Of a stretch of 8,154 bases of DNA, positions 1 to 5,372 are shown in pieces. The stretch covers positions 1 through 8,154 of the forward strand of contig QIAI01000006.1 in assembly GCA_003224995.1 (NCBI GenBank), read 5' to 3'. The stretch is from Acidobacteriota bacterium. GTDB taxonomy: Bacteria; Acidobacteriota; Terriglobia; Terriglobales; Acidobacteriaceae. The position numbers were made by a program, and so were the translations under genes. How positions within the stretch are numbered: the stretch's first letter is position 1; every line of letters starts with the position of its first letter. Under the pieces are notes generated by a model, which searched no databases, was not told the origin of the DNA, and was given only the letters and a program-made list of their open reading frames with translations.

Positions 1-749
1 GAAGGCCGCAGATACTGCCCCACGGTAAGAAGATCCACGCCGCGGTTCCCTAAATCGCGAAACACTTCGACCAGTTCATCGGTCGACTCTCCCAGGCCCA
101 CCATTACACCGCTTTTGGTGACCACTCCCGGCGAAAATTTCTTGGCTTTGGCGAGCAGGTCGAGGGTGCGCTGGTACCGGGCGCCGGACCGCACCGCGCG
201 ATATAAACGCGGCACCGTTTCGGTGTTGTGATTCAGGACATCCGGCCGAGCCTCCAGCACAATGCGCAAAGGTTCTTCCAAGCCCTGAAAATCGGGAATC
301 AAAACTTCTACCCGGCAGTCCGGAGTCGATGCCCGAATCGCGCGGATGGTCTCTGCGAAAACCTTGGCGCCGCCCACATTGTCGTCATCGCGATTTACGC
401 TGGTGACCACCGCATGTTTCAGTCCCAGGGTCGCGACCGCTTCGGCTACGCGCTGCGGTTCCTCCCAATCAATGGCTTCGGGCTTTCCCTTCGGAACTGC
501 ACAAAATCCGCAACGCCGCGTGCAAATATCACCCAGCAGCATGAAAGTGGCGGTGCGATGGTTCCAGCATTCCCCGATGTTGGGGCACTGCGCCGACTCA
601 CACACCGTGTGCAATCCAAGCCCGCGAGCCAACTTTTTCAGATTGTGGAAGTTGTCTCCGACCGGTGCTTTGGCTCGCAACCAGGCCGGCTTGGGTTGCC
701 GTACCGGGGGACCGAGCTCGATCTGGATCAATGGGGAAGCGCCCGCCAT
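1..749 (-). CDS. lipA: Lipoyl synthase LipA, C-terminus cut by window edge
   Basis: This radical-SAM enzyme inserts two sulfurs into the octanoyl group on lipoyl domains (E2 subunits of 2-oxoacid dehydrogenases, GcvH), the last step of lipoate synthesis in the cytoplasm. The visible 249 codons contain both LipA cysteine sets. The auxiliary-cluster CX4CX5C is at C50, C55 and C61 (CESAQCPNIGEC), and the radical-SAM CX3CX2C is at C76, C80 and C83 (CTRRCGFC). Further family blocks are VTSVNRDD (about 115-122), the VEVLIPDF stretch (147-154), LNHNTETVPRLY (172-183) and SGVMVGLGE (213-221). The ATG at 749 is the only Met codon after an in-frame TAG five codons upstream; its purine-rich GAAGAGG lies unusually close. 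The family is usually about 290-330 residues, so some 40-80 residues, including the RSSSS-type end, lie outside the window. A small zinc-site protein gene ends 47 bases upstream on the same strand; lipB is not visible. The identification is very secure. Confidence 0.97.
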   Translation of the reverse strand, partial: MAGASPLIQIELGPPVRQPKPAWLRAKAPVGDNFHNLKKLARGLGLHTVCESAQCPNIGECWNHRTATFMLLGDICTRRCGFCAVPKGKPEAIDWEEPQRVAEAVATLGLKHAVVTSVNRDDDNVGGAKVFAETIRAIRASTPDCRVEVLIPDFQGLEEPLRIVLEARPDVLNHNTETVPRLYRAVRSGARYQRTLDLLAKAKKFSPGVVTKSGVMVGLGESTDELVEVFRDLGNRGVDLLTVGQYLRP

Positions 750-796
750 ACCTCTTCGATTCTACATGGGACCGCGTGCTTCGTCGAAACAGCCAC

Positions 797-1018
797 TCAG
801 CGCTTCACCGGCACACAAATCGAATCGAACCAGCGGCTGATGAAAACCTGGGCGTGCGCTTCCCCGCAGAAGTGACGCGCGGCCGGCCCGGCCGCCACCT
901 GCAGGTCCCACTTGTGGACCGAGAGCTTCAGGTCCCCGCACTCGATGATGAACCAATGCATCGGCGTGGCCGTCATGATTCCACAGATCTCGCACTTGAA
1001 TTCTTTCGTGGTTGACAT
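797..1018 (-). CDS. Small conserved-type protein with probable zinc site (73 aa)
   Basis: I do not recognise a named family. The 73-residue protein has a CxxC pair near the N-terminus (C9, C12 in CEICG) and an HxCxxxH cluster later (H49, C51, H55 in HFCGEAH). This arrangement resembles a small zinc-ribbon or treble-clef fold; C27 and C68 are extra cysteines. It has no signal peptide or membrane segment, so it is probably cytoplasmic. The centre (DLKLSVHKWDLQV) looks like beta strands. The frame was chosen over the overlapping 762-995 frame because its composition is protein-like and the metal-ligand spacing is coherent. The start is the ATG at 1018; a GGAG lies about 14 bases upstream, somewhat far. 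The stop is 47 bases before lipA on the same strand, so co-transcription with lipA is likely. A role in lipoate or iron-sulfur metabolism would be guesswork from position only. Confidence 0.72.
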   Translation of the reverse strand: MSTTKEFKCEICGIMTATPMHWFIIECGDLKLSVHKWDLQVAAGPAARHFCGEAHAQVFISRWFDSICVPVKR

Positions 1019-1075
1019 AGCGATCAGTCGCTCTCCGCCGCCCGATGGATTTGTCGCATTTACACCTTCCCAGAA

Positions 1076-1081
1076 ATTGTA
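1076..1081 (-). promoter_or_regulatory. Possible -10 box for the zinc-site protein/lipA unit
   Basis: Read on the minus strand this is TACAAT, five of six matches to the sigma-70 -10 consensus. It lies 57 bases before the start codon at 1018, in the divergent gap between the small zinc-site gene and the cNMP-domain gene. No convincing -35 hexamer is found 16-18 bases further upstream, so this is only a candidate. Confidence 0.22.
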
Positions 1082-1158
1082 GCGCTGGCGCTCGTCCGAC
1101 GGGGTTTGCCGCTGACAGCTGTATCGCCTGACATTCGTCGAGGTGAGCCTTTGGTTAC

Positions 1159-1186
1159 CTGTCAGGAGATAGGTTTCTGGTATCCT
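1159..1186 (+). promoter_or_regulatory. Possible promoter for the cNMP-domain gene
   Basis: CTGTCA (1159-1164) and TATCCT (1181-1186) each match four of six sigma-70 positions and are spaced 16 bases apart. They lie about 50 bases before the preferred ATG at 1238. The match is weak and rests on position as much as sequence. The rest of the 219-base divergent gap (1019-1237) shows nothing else I can support. Confidence 0.2.
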
Positions 1187-1237
1187 CGGTCAACCCAACC
1201 ATGCTGTTCGATGGTGGCTTGGGGCTCGAACAGTCGC

Positions 1238-1714
1238 ATGAGTGCTCAGAAGAAAGATGCTGCTCACGAGGAATTGCTGTCCGTTTTGCAGACGGCAAAA
1301 AACCGCCTCGAGTATCTCACCCCGAATGACTGGATCTTGATCGTGGACCGGGCCAAGCGCACCACCTTTAAGAAAGACGACGTCCTCATCCATGCCGGCA
1401 AGCAGAACAAGACGGTGTACCTGCTGGTCAAGGGAACTGGCCGGGTCGAATCCGCCGGCAAGGCGCTGATCGCCAAACTGGACGCCGGTGAAGTCTGTGG
1501 AGAGATGGCATTCCTGGAAAATGGAGTTGCCAGTGCAAGCGTGATCTCCGGCGGTGACCTCCAGGTATGCGCAATCGAATGGTCGGTGCTGCACGATCTG
1601 TTCGAACTCTATCCCCATCTTGGCTCCCGCTTCTATCGCTCGCTCGCGGTCAACCTCTCGCGCAGAATGCGGGAGTTGATCGCCGCAAGATCAACCGCCA
1701 AAGTAAGCATCTGA
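1238..1714 (+). CDS. Stand-alone cyclic nucleotide-binding (Crp-type) domain protein
   Basis: The 158-residue protein is essentially one cNMP-binding beta-roll. It has an N-terminal helix (residues 5-42, with the LTPNDW entry to the domain), the strand and turn FKKDDVLIHAGKQNKTVYLLVKG (about 44-66 in two parts), and a phosphate-binding-cassette region LDAGEVCGEMAFLENG (81-96). A C-terminal helix follows (about 113-150), ending RRMRELIAAR. There is no helix-turn-helix, so it is not a Crp/Fnr transcription factor; such single domains usually act as regulatory subunits or ligand sensors. The cassette reads NGVASASV where cAMP binders have an Arg before the Ala/Ser pair, so classical cNMP binding is doubtful. 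The open frame extends to 1106, but the upstream segment (rich in Pro, Cys and Trp) does not look like protein, so I prefer the ATG at 1238; no good Shine-Dalgarno sequence decides it. The gene diverges from the lipA unit and converges on the DUF4239 gene. Confidence 0.85.
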   Translation: MSAQKKDAAHEELLSVLQTAKNRLEYLTPNDWILIVDRAKRTTFKKDDVLIHAGKQNKTVYLLVKGTGRVESAGKALIAKLDAGEVCGEMAFLENGVASASVISGGDLQVCAIEWSVLHDLFELYPHLGSRFYRSLAVNLSRRMRELIAARSTAKVSI

Positions 1715-1723
1715 TTTTCGCAA

Positions 1724-1739
1724 GATGCGCGATCGCATC
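1724..1739. terminator. Stem-loop just after the cNMP-domain gene
   Basis: GATGCG (1724-1729) and CGCATC (1734-1739) form a six-pair stem with a CGAT loop, starting 10 bases after the stop at 1714. No T-run follows on the plus strand, so it is at best a weak or factor-assisted terminator. Confidence 0.3.
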
Positions 1740-1756
1740 CAGGGTTCGCGATTCCA

Positions 1757-1784
1757 ATTACAAGCTGGCCATTTTTGTAATGGC
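1757..1784. terminator. Overlapping alternative stem-loops between convergent genes
   Basis: Two mutually exclusive hairpins share bases. One pairs ATTACAA (1757-1763) with TTGTAAT (1775-1781). The other pairs GCCATT (1768-1773) with AATGGC (1779-1784). They lie in the 111-base gap between two genes that converge, 40-70 bases beyond each stop codon. They could serve as a bidirectional terminator, but neither strand has a clean T-tract after the stem. Confidence 0.28.
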
Positions 1785-1825
1785 GGAAGAATTGTCCGCA
1801 TTGCTTGCGAGGACCTGGATAACCC

Positions 1826-2611
1826 CTATTGTCCCAAGGGCGCAGGCGGACCCTCATTCATCGTGTCCAGAGCGTAGTGGAACGCATCCGGGGTCACGTG
1901 CACGTCTCCCTGGTACGGACGATTAATGGACGCGATTGCCACCAGCATCAGCGACAGCAGAAAGCTGAGTTCGAATACCTGCACTATATGCAGCTTGAAA
2001 TTCTCCACGCCAAACAGGCAGGTTGAGCCCACGGTTATGATTCCTCCGACAATCAACACCGCCCAAAGCAGCGCCGGCAGCCGTTGACGGCTTTGCAGCA
2101 GCCGAATGCGCCGATGTTCGGTCATGCTCGTCAGCTCCGAAAGCGAATGGTCCATCACCGTCTGCTCGCTCGAGTTGCGAGGGTTCACGCTGGTCAGAGA
2201 ACGCCAGAGCTGTTGCACAAGCTTATGTGCATTGGCGCTCTGCTCCTGACGGGCCATGGCCGGCCATTCTTCCGCGATCATGGATTCGCAATATTTCCGT
2301 GTCAGGTCCTGCACCGGCGACTGGGACTCCCGCGGTAGCTGATAGGCAAAGCGAAAAATGTTCACTAGGTTGTTGGCTTCCTGTTCCGCATTCAAGCGCG
2401 CCGCCTGTAGATTGTTCCACACACCCGAGAGCATGAATGCAATGAGGACCGCATAGGTCGTACCGATCACTCCGACGTTGGGACCGATGACATCATTGTG
2501 CGCCGTGCGGAAGCTGGGCGCCCAGTAGTAACGCAGGATGGCGAGAGCAAATATTGCGCCCGAGATACAGGCGAGAATGATGATGATGGTACCGGCTGCG
2601 GTCTGTGCCAT
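1826..2611 (-). CDS. DUF4239 / bestrophin-like integral membrane protein
   Basis: The 261-residue protein has four predicted membrane helices in two pairs: about 7-27, 45-64, 180-202 and 208-229. A soluble, mostly helical segment of about 115 residues lies between the pairs. The N-terminal FRTAHNDVIGPNVGVIGTTY stretch (34-53), a second helix running into NNLQAARLNAEQEANNLVN, and the C-terminal INRPYQGDVHV (229-239) are what I associate with DUF4239, a family described as bestrophin-like. Bestrophins are anion channels, but function is not established for this family, so transport is only a possibility. The start is the ATG at 2611, preceded by a strong purine tract. It lies 121 bases downstream of recG on the same strand, with stem-loops between, so it may be a separate unit or a read-through partner. 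It converges with the cNMP-domain gene. Confidence 0.85.
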   Translation of the reverse strand: MAQTAAGTIIIILACISGAIFALAILRYYWAPSFRTAHNDVIGPNVGVIGTTYAVLIAFMLSGVWNNLQAARLNAEQEANNLVNIFRFAYQLPRESQSPVQDLTRKYCESMIAEEWPAMARQEQSANAHKLVQQLWRSLTSVNPRNSSEQTVMDHSLSELTSMTEHRRIRLLQSRQRLPALLWAVLIVGGIITVGSTCLFGVENFKLHIVQVFELSFLLSLMLVAIASINRPYQGDVHVTPDAFHYALDTMNEGPPAPLGQ

Positions 2612-2623
2612 AACGCGGTCGAA

Positions 2624-2634
2624 CTCCCCTCCCC
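2624..2634 (-). promoter_or_regulatory. Ribosome binding site of the DUF4239 gene
   Basis: On the minus strand this reads GGGGAGGGGAG, ending 12 bases before the ATG at 2611. It is the clearest Shine-Dalgarno-like tract in the window and supports that start. Confidence 0.5.
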
Positions 2635-2639
2635 AAGTT

Positions 2640-2686
2640 CAAGCCAACAAATCTGGCTTGGGCGGCACAATGTTCTTTCATTGCCG
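2640..2686 (-). terminator. Two stem-loops downstream of recG
   Basis: CAAGCC (2640-2645) pairs with GGCTTG (2655-2660) across a nine-base loop. Next to it, CGG (2663-2665) plus CAATG (2668-2672) pairs with CATTGCCG (2679-2686), with a two-base bulge and a six-base loop. Both lie 47-95 bases after the recG stop and before the DUF4239 ribosome binding site. No U-run follows on the minus strand, so partial termination or transcript processing is as likely as full termination. Confidence 0.28.
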
Positions 2687-2732
2687 AGCAGGTGGGCAAG
2701 GAAAAAGATTCGCGTCGATACGTGCCGTCAGA

Positions 2733-4922
2733 CTAGCCGACTTCCACCAGACCATACATATTCTGCCAGCGCGCATGCATGTGCTGCAGCGCGCGGTCAA
2801 TCTCCGGCTGCGAGATTTCCTGGTTTGGTCCCTCCAGCACCGCCGCGGCTTCGCGCTTGGCGGCCTCCAGTATCTGGCGATCGCGGATCAAGTTGGCGAT
2901 CAAGAAACTGGGCAGACCCGCCTGGCGCGTTCCGAAGAACTCTCCGGGACCCCGTAGTTCCAGATCAAGCTCAGCAATTTGAAACCCGTCATTAGTGCGC
3001 ACCATCGCATCCAGCCGGCGCTCGCCTTCCTCAGAAACCTTGCCGCCGGTCATCAAAATACAAAAGGATTTCGCGCCTCCCCGTCCGATGCGCCCGCGCA
3101 ACTGGTGCAATTGGGACAAGCCGAAGCGTTCTGCGTGCTCGATCACCATGACAGTGGCGTTGGAAACATCGACGCCCACTTCAATCACTGTCGTCGCGAC
3201 CAGGATATTCAATTCGCCGGATTGAAATCGCCGCATCACCTCTTCCTTCCGATTACCCTCCATGCGTCCGTGCAACAGGCCCACCTTCAAATCCGCGAAA
3301 ACAACATTGCTCAGATCCCGGTACATCTTCAGCGCCGCCTTGAGTTCCCGTTCCTCATTCTCCTGAATGACTGGATACACGACATACGCCTGATGACCAG
3401 CGGCCACCTGTTTTCGCAAGAATTCCCAGACCTCATCCGACCGTTCGTCCGAAACCCGCCGAGTCACAATCGGAGTACGACCTGGCGGAAGTTCATCAAG
3501 CACACTCAGATCGAGATCGCCGTAGAGGGTCAACGCCAATGTTCTCGGGATGGGCGTTGCCGTCATGACCAGCACGTCAGGCTCCGGAGAAGGACTGGGT
3601 TCTTCCGACGAGGCATTGGCAGCTTTTTCTTCGCTAGTCTTACGCATGAGTTTTAAGCGCTGCATGACGCCGAAGCGATGTTGTTCGTCCACAATAACCA
3701 GCCCAATTTTTGCGAACTCCACCGTCTGTTCCAGTAGCGCATGCGTGCCGATAACCAGGTGCGCATTGCCATGCGAAATATGGCGTCGAATCTCTCGCTT
3801 TCGGTCCTGCTCCAGGGACCCGGTCAGCAGGACTATGCGGTAACCGGCGTTTTCCAGGATGCGCCGGGCATTAAAGTAGTGTTGTTGCGCCAGGATTTCG
3901 GTGGGCGCCATTAACGCGACCTGATAGCCATTTTCGAGGGCAATAATCGCCGCCTCAAAGGCGACGATCGTTTTGCCTGAACCCACATCCCCCTGCAGCA
4001 GCCGCCGCATGGGATAGGGCTTCTGCATGTCCCCAGCAATTTCTTTCAGCACGCGTTTCTGCGCGTTGGTAGGATGGAAGGGAAGAATCTTTTTGATGGC
4101 TTCGCGAGCCCGATCGTTCAGCGTGAACGCAACCCCGGTCTGCGCTTTCATCTGCCGCCGCTTGAACTCCAGCCCCAGTTCTACAAAAAACAACTCCTCG
4201 AAGATCAAGCGTAGGTGACCGGGAGTACGCGCCGCCTGCAAATCGGTGAAGCTTTCGCCCGCATCGGGCCAATGCACTTTCCACAATGCCTCGTTGGGCG
4301 CGATCAATCCCATGCGCGATCGGACCGCCGCCGGAATCGGATCCCGCCGGTCCGGCGGCATGTTTTCCAGCGCGCTGCGGATGATTCCTCGAAACCATCG
4401 GGCGGTCAGCCGCCCTTGCCCCGCCGACTCGTAAATCGGAACGATGCGCCCCACCTCCAGCGACTCAGCCAGCTTCTGCTCCGCGGCATCACCGCCGTTG
4501 TCCTCCGATCCCTCATCCAGGATCTCGAACTGCGGCTGCATAATCTGCAACTCGCCGCTCCGCCGGTCCTCCTCCACCTTGCCGTACAAGGCCACCATCT
4601 GCCCTGGCTTGAACCGGTCCCGAAGGTAGGTGCCGTTAAACCACAAACATTTTAGGCGCGCGCGACCCTGTGCCGCGGTCATCTGAAAGATAGGCATGCG
4701 CCGCGTGCGGAACAATCCTGAGGTCCGGACTTCCGCGATCACGGTCGCCATTTCGCCCGGCCGAAGCTCCGCGATCCCGCGCGGGTTCAGCCGATCCTCA
4801 TAGCGAAAGGGAAGATAATGAAGAAGATCCGCAACGGTATGGATCCCCTTTCCGGCCAGCACTTCAGCCAGACGAGGGCCGATTCCCTTGGTGTACTGCA
4901 CCGGGGTGGAGAGATCCAGCAT
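2733..4922 (-). CDS. recG: ATP-dependent DNA helicase RecG
   Basis: RecG is a superfamily 2 DNA translocase that regresses stalled replication forks and migrates Holliday junctions, using ATP. From the ATG at 4922 the protein has 729 residues. The N-terminal YTKGIGPRLAEVLAGKGI block (10-27) precedes the wedge/OB fold (about 40-140). Helicase motifs follow in order: Walker A GDVGSGKT (311-318), APTEILA (339-345), DEQH Walker B (412-415), TATPIPRT (454-461), LHGRM (550-554), VATTVIEVGVDV (576-587) and QLRGRIGRGG (607-616). The C-terminal TRG region has FGTRQAGLPSF (663-673). All catalytic residues are present and length is typical. A Ser/Glu/Pro-rich loop (about 429-450) between DEQH and TATP looks longer than usual. 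A TTG at 4985 gives a 21-residue extension, but homology starts at the ATG (MLDLSTPVQ), so I prefer that; neither start has a well-spaced Shine-Dalgarno sequence. A small membrane protein gene diverges upstream. Confidence 0.97.
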   Translation of the reverse strand: MLDLSTPVQYTKGIGPRLAEVLAGKGIHTVADLLHYLPFRYEDRLNPRGIAELRPGEMATVIAEVRTSGLFRTRRMPIFQMTAAQGRARLKCLWFNGTYLRDRFKPGQMVALYGKVEEDRRSGELQIMQPQFEILDEGSEDNGGDAAEQKLAESLEVGRIVPIYESAGQGRLTARWFRGIIRSALENMPPDRRDPIPAAVRSRMGLIAPNEALWKVHWPDAGESFTDLQAARTPGHLRLIFEELFFVELGLEFKRRQMKAQTGVAFTLNDRAREAIKKILPFHPTNAQKRVLKEIAGDMQKPYPMRRLLQGDVGSGKTIVAFEAAIIALENGYQVALMAPTEILAQQHYFNARRILENAGYRIVLLTGSLEQDRKREIRRHISHGNAHLVIGTHALLEQTVEFAKIGLVIVDEQHRFGVMQRLKLMRKTSEEKAANASSEEPSPSPEPDVLVMTATPIPRTLALTLYGDLDLSVLDELPPGRTPIVTRRVSDERSDEVWEFLRKQVAAGHQAYVVYPVIQENEERELKAALKMYRDLSNVVFADLKVGLLHGRMEGNRKEEVMRRFQSGELNILVATTVIEVGVDVSNATVMVIEHAERFGLSQLHQLRGRIGRGGAKSFCILMTGGKVSEEGERRLDAMVRTNDGFQIAELDLELRGPGEFFGTRQAGLPSFLIANLIRDRQILEAAKREAAAVLEGPNQEISQPEIDRALQHMHARWQNMYGLVEVG

Positions 4923-5011
4923 GGGTGAGAGGCCGAAAAGAATGGTATCAGGGAGAGCCCGGGCTGGTTTTTTCGGTCCCGGCAACTCCCAGGACTGCGG
5001 GGGCGCCCGCG

Positions 5012-5227
5012 GTGTCTAAACTTTCATTGAGCGGGAATTTTCTGCAGTCCCTCCTGGCGGTGCTGCTGGGCAATGCAGCCTACTACGTCCTCATGCCCTC
5101 TTTACCGCCGGCGGCTCGCCACAAGCTGTTCCAGGTCGATCTGGGGCTGGTTATTGATTTCTGGTTCTGCGTCGTGGCTTTCGGCCTGATCCGCACCGCT
5201 CAATGGTGGCGACATCGAAGAGAATGA
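5012..5227 (+). CDS. Small two-helix membrane protein (71 aa)
   Basis: I do not recognise a named family. From the GTG at 5012 the protein has 71 residues and two hydrophobic helices, about 9-29 (FLQSLLAVLLGNAAYYVLMP) and 43-62 (DLGLVIDFWFCVVAFGLIRT). They are joined by a short LPPAARHKLFQV loop. The end, RTAQWWRHRRE, is basic with a Trp pair at the membrane edge, suggesting a cytoplasmic C-terminus and a hairpin in the inner membrane. The frame stays open back to 4925, but that part overlaps recG and is not protein-like. GTG at 5012 or TTG at 5027 are the plausible starts, and the ribosome binding site is weak (a G-rich run). It is transcribed away from recG with an 89-base gap. Function is unknown. 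Confidence 0.62.
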   Translation: MSKLSLSGNFLQSLLAVLLGNAAYYVLMPSLPPAARHKLFQVDLGLVIDFWFCVVAFGLIRTAQWWRHRRE

Positions 5228-5278
5228 CTTGGTTCGCGTCCGGCCGTCGAACTCCTCTGGTTCTCGGCTAAACCTGAG

Positions 5279-5302
5279 TGCCCGGGGCTAAATCCCCGTG
5301 CA
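5279..5302. repeat. REP-like GGGGCTAAAT hairpin
   Basis: CGGGG (5283-5287) and CCCCG (5294-5298) form a stem with loop CTAAAT. Past one C/T mismatch the stem continues with TGC (5279-5281) against GCA (5300-5302). A second GGCTAAA copy lies 20 bases upstream (5266-5272). GGGGCTAAA-type intergenic palindromes are, as I recall, common in Acidobacteriota genomes, so this is probably a dispersed repeat rather than a gene-specific site. It starts 52 bases after the small membrane protein gene and could also help end its transcript. Confidence 0.45.
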
Positions 5303-5353
5303 TCCCGCCAACCCATGGTTACTTTCGGAACCTCCGTAACCCGCGGGCGAACA

Positions 5354-5359
5354 TATAAA
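5354..5359 (+). promoter_or_regulatory. Possible -10 box for the diguanylate cyclase gene
   Basis: TATAAA matches five of six -10 consensus positions in an AT-rich patch (ATATAAAATT) that stands out from its GC-rich surroundings. It lies 13 bases before the ATG at 5373. Transcription would therefore start within a few bases of the start codon, giving a leaderless or nearly leaderless message, consistent with the lack of a Shine-Dalgarno sequence. No good -35 hexamer is visible. Confidence 0.35.
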
Positions 5360-5372
5360 ATTCATCAGCCGA

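Noticed and set aside
228..875. Long plus-strand open frame of 215 codons (with a second at 346-840)
   Set aside because: Both lie antisense to lipA, whose motifs are unmistakable on the other strand; composition is that of a GC-rich shadow frame.
762..995. Minus-strand 77-codon frame overlapping the small zinc-site gene
   Set aside because: It occupies another frame of the same DNA and has no coherent motif; the 797-1018 frame has ordered Cys/His spacing and better composition.
1106..1237. N-terminal extension of the cNMP-domain protein
   Set aside because: The translated segment is rich in Pro, Cys and Trp and unlike the domain's usual N-terminus; the ATG at 1238 leads directly into a charged helix typical of the family.
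1190..1618. Minus-strand 142-codon frame
   Set aside because: Antisense to the cNMP-binding domain gene, with no family resemblance.
1729..1736. GCGATCGC palindrome resembling the cyanobacterial HIP1 element
   Set aside because: It is a single copy in the window and is already explained as part of a stem-loop; no sign of the high frequency that defines HIP1.
2498..3656. Plus-strand frames of 165 and 225 codons (2498-2995, 2979-3656)
   Set aside because: Both are shadows of recG and the DUF4239 start region, with no recognisable domain.
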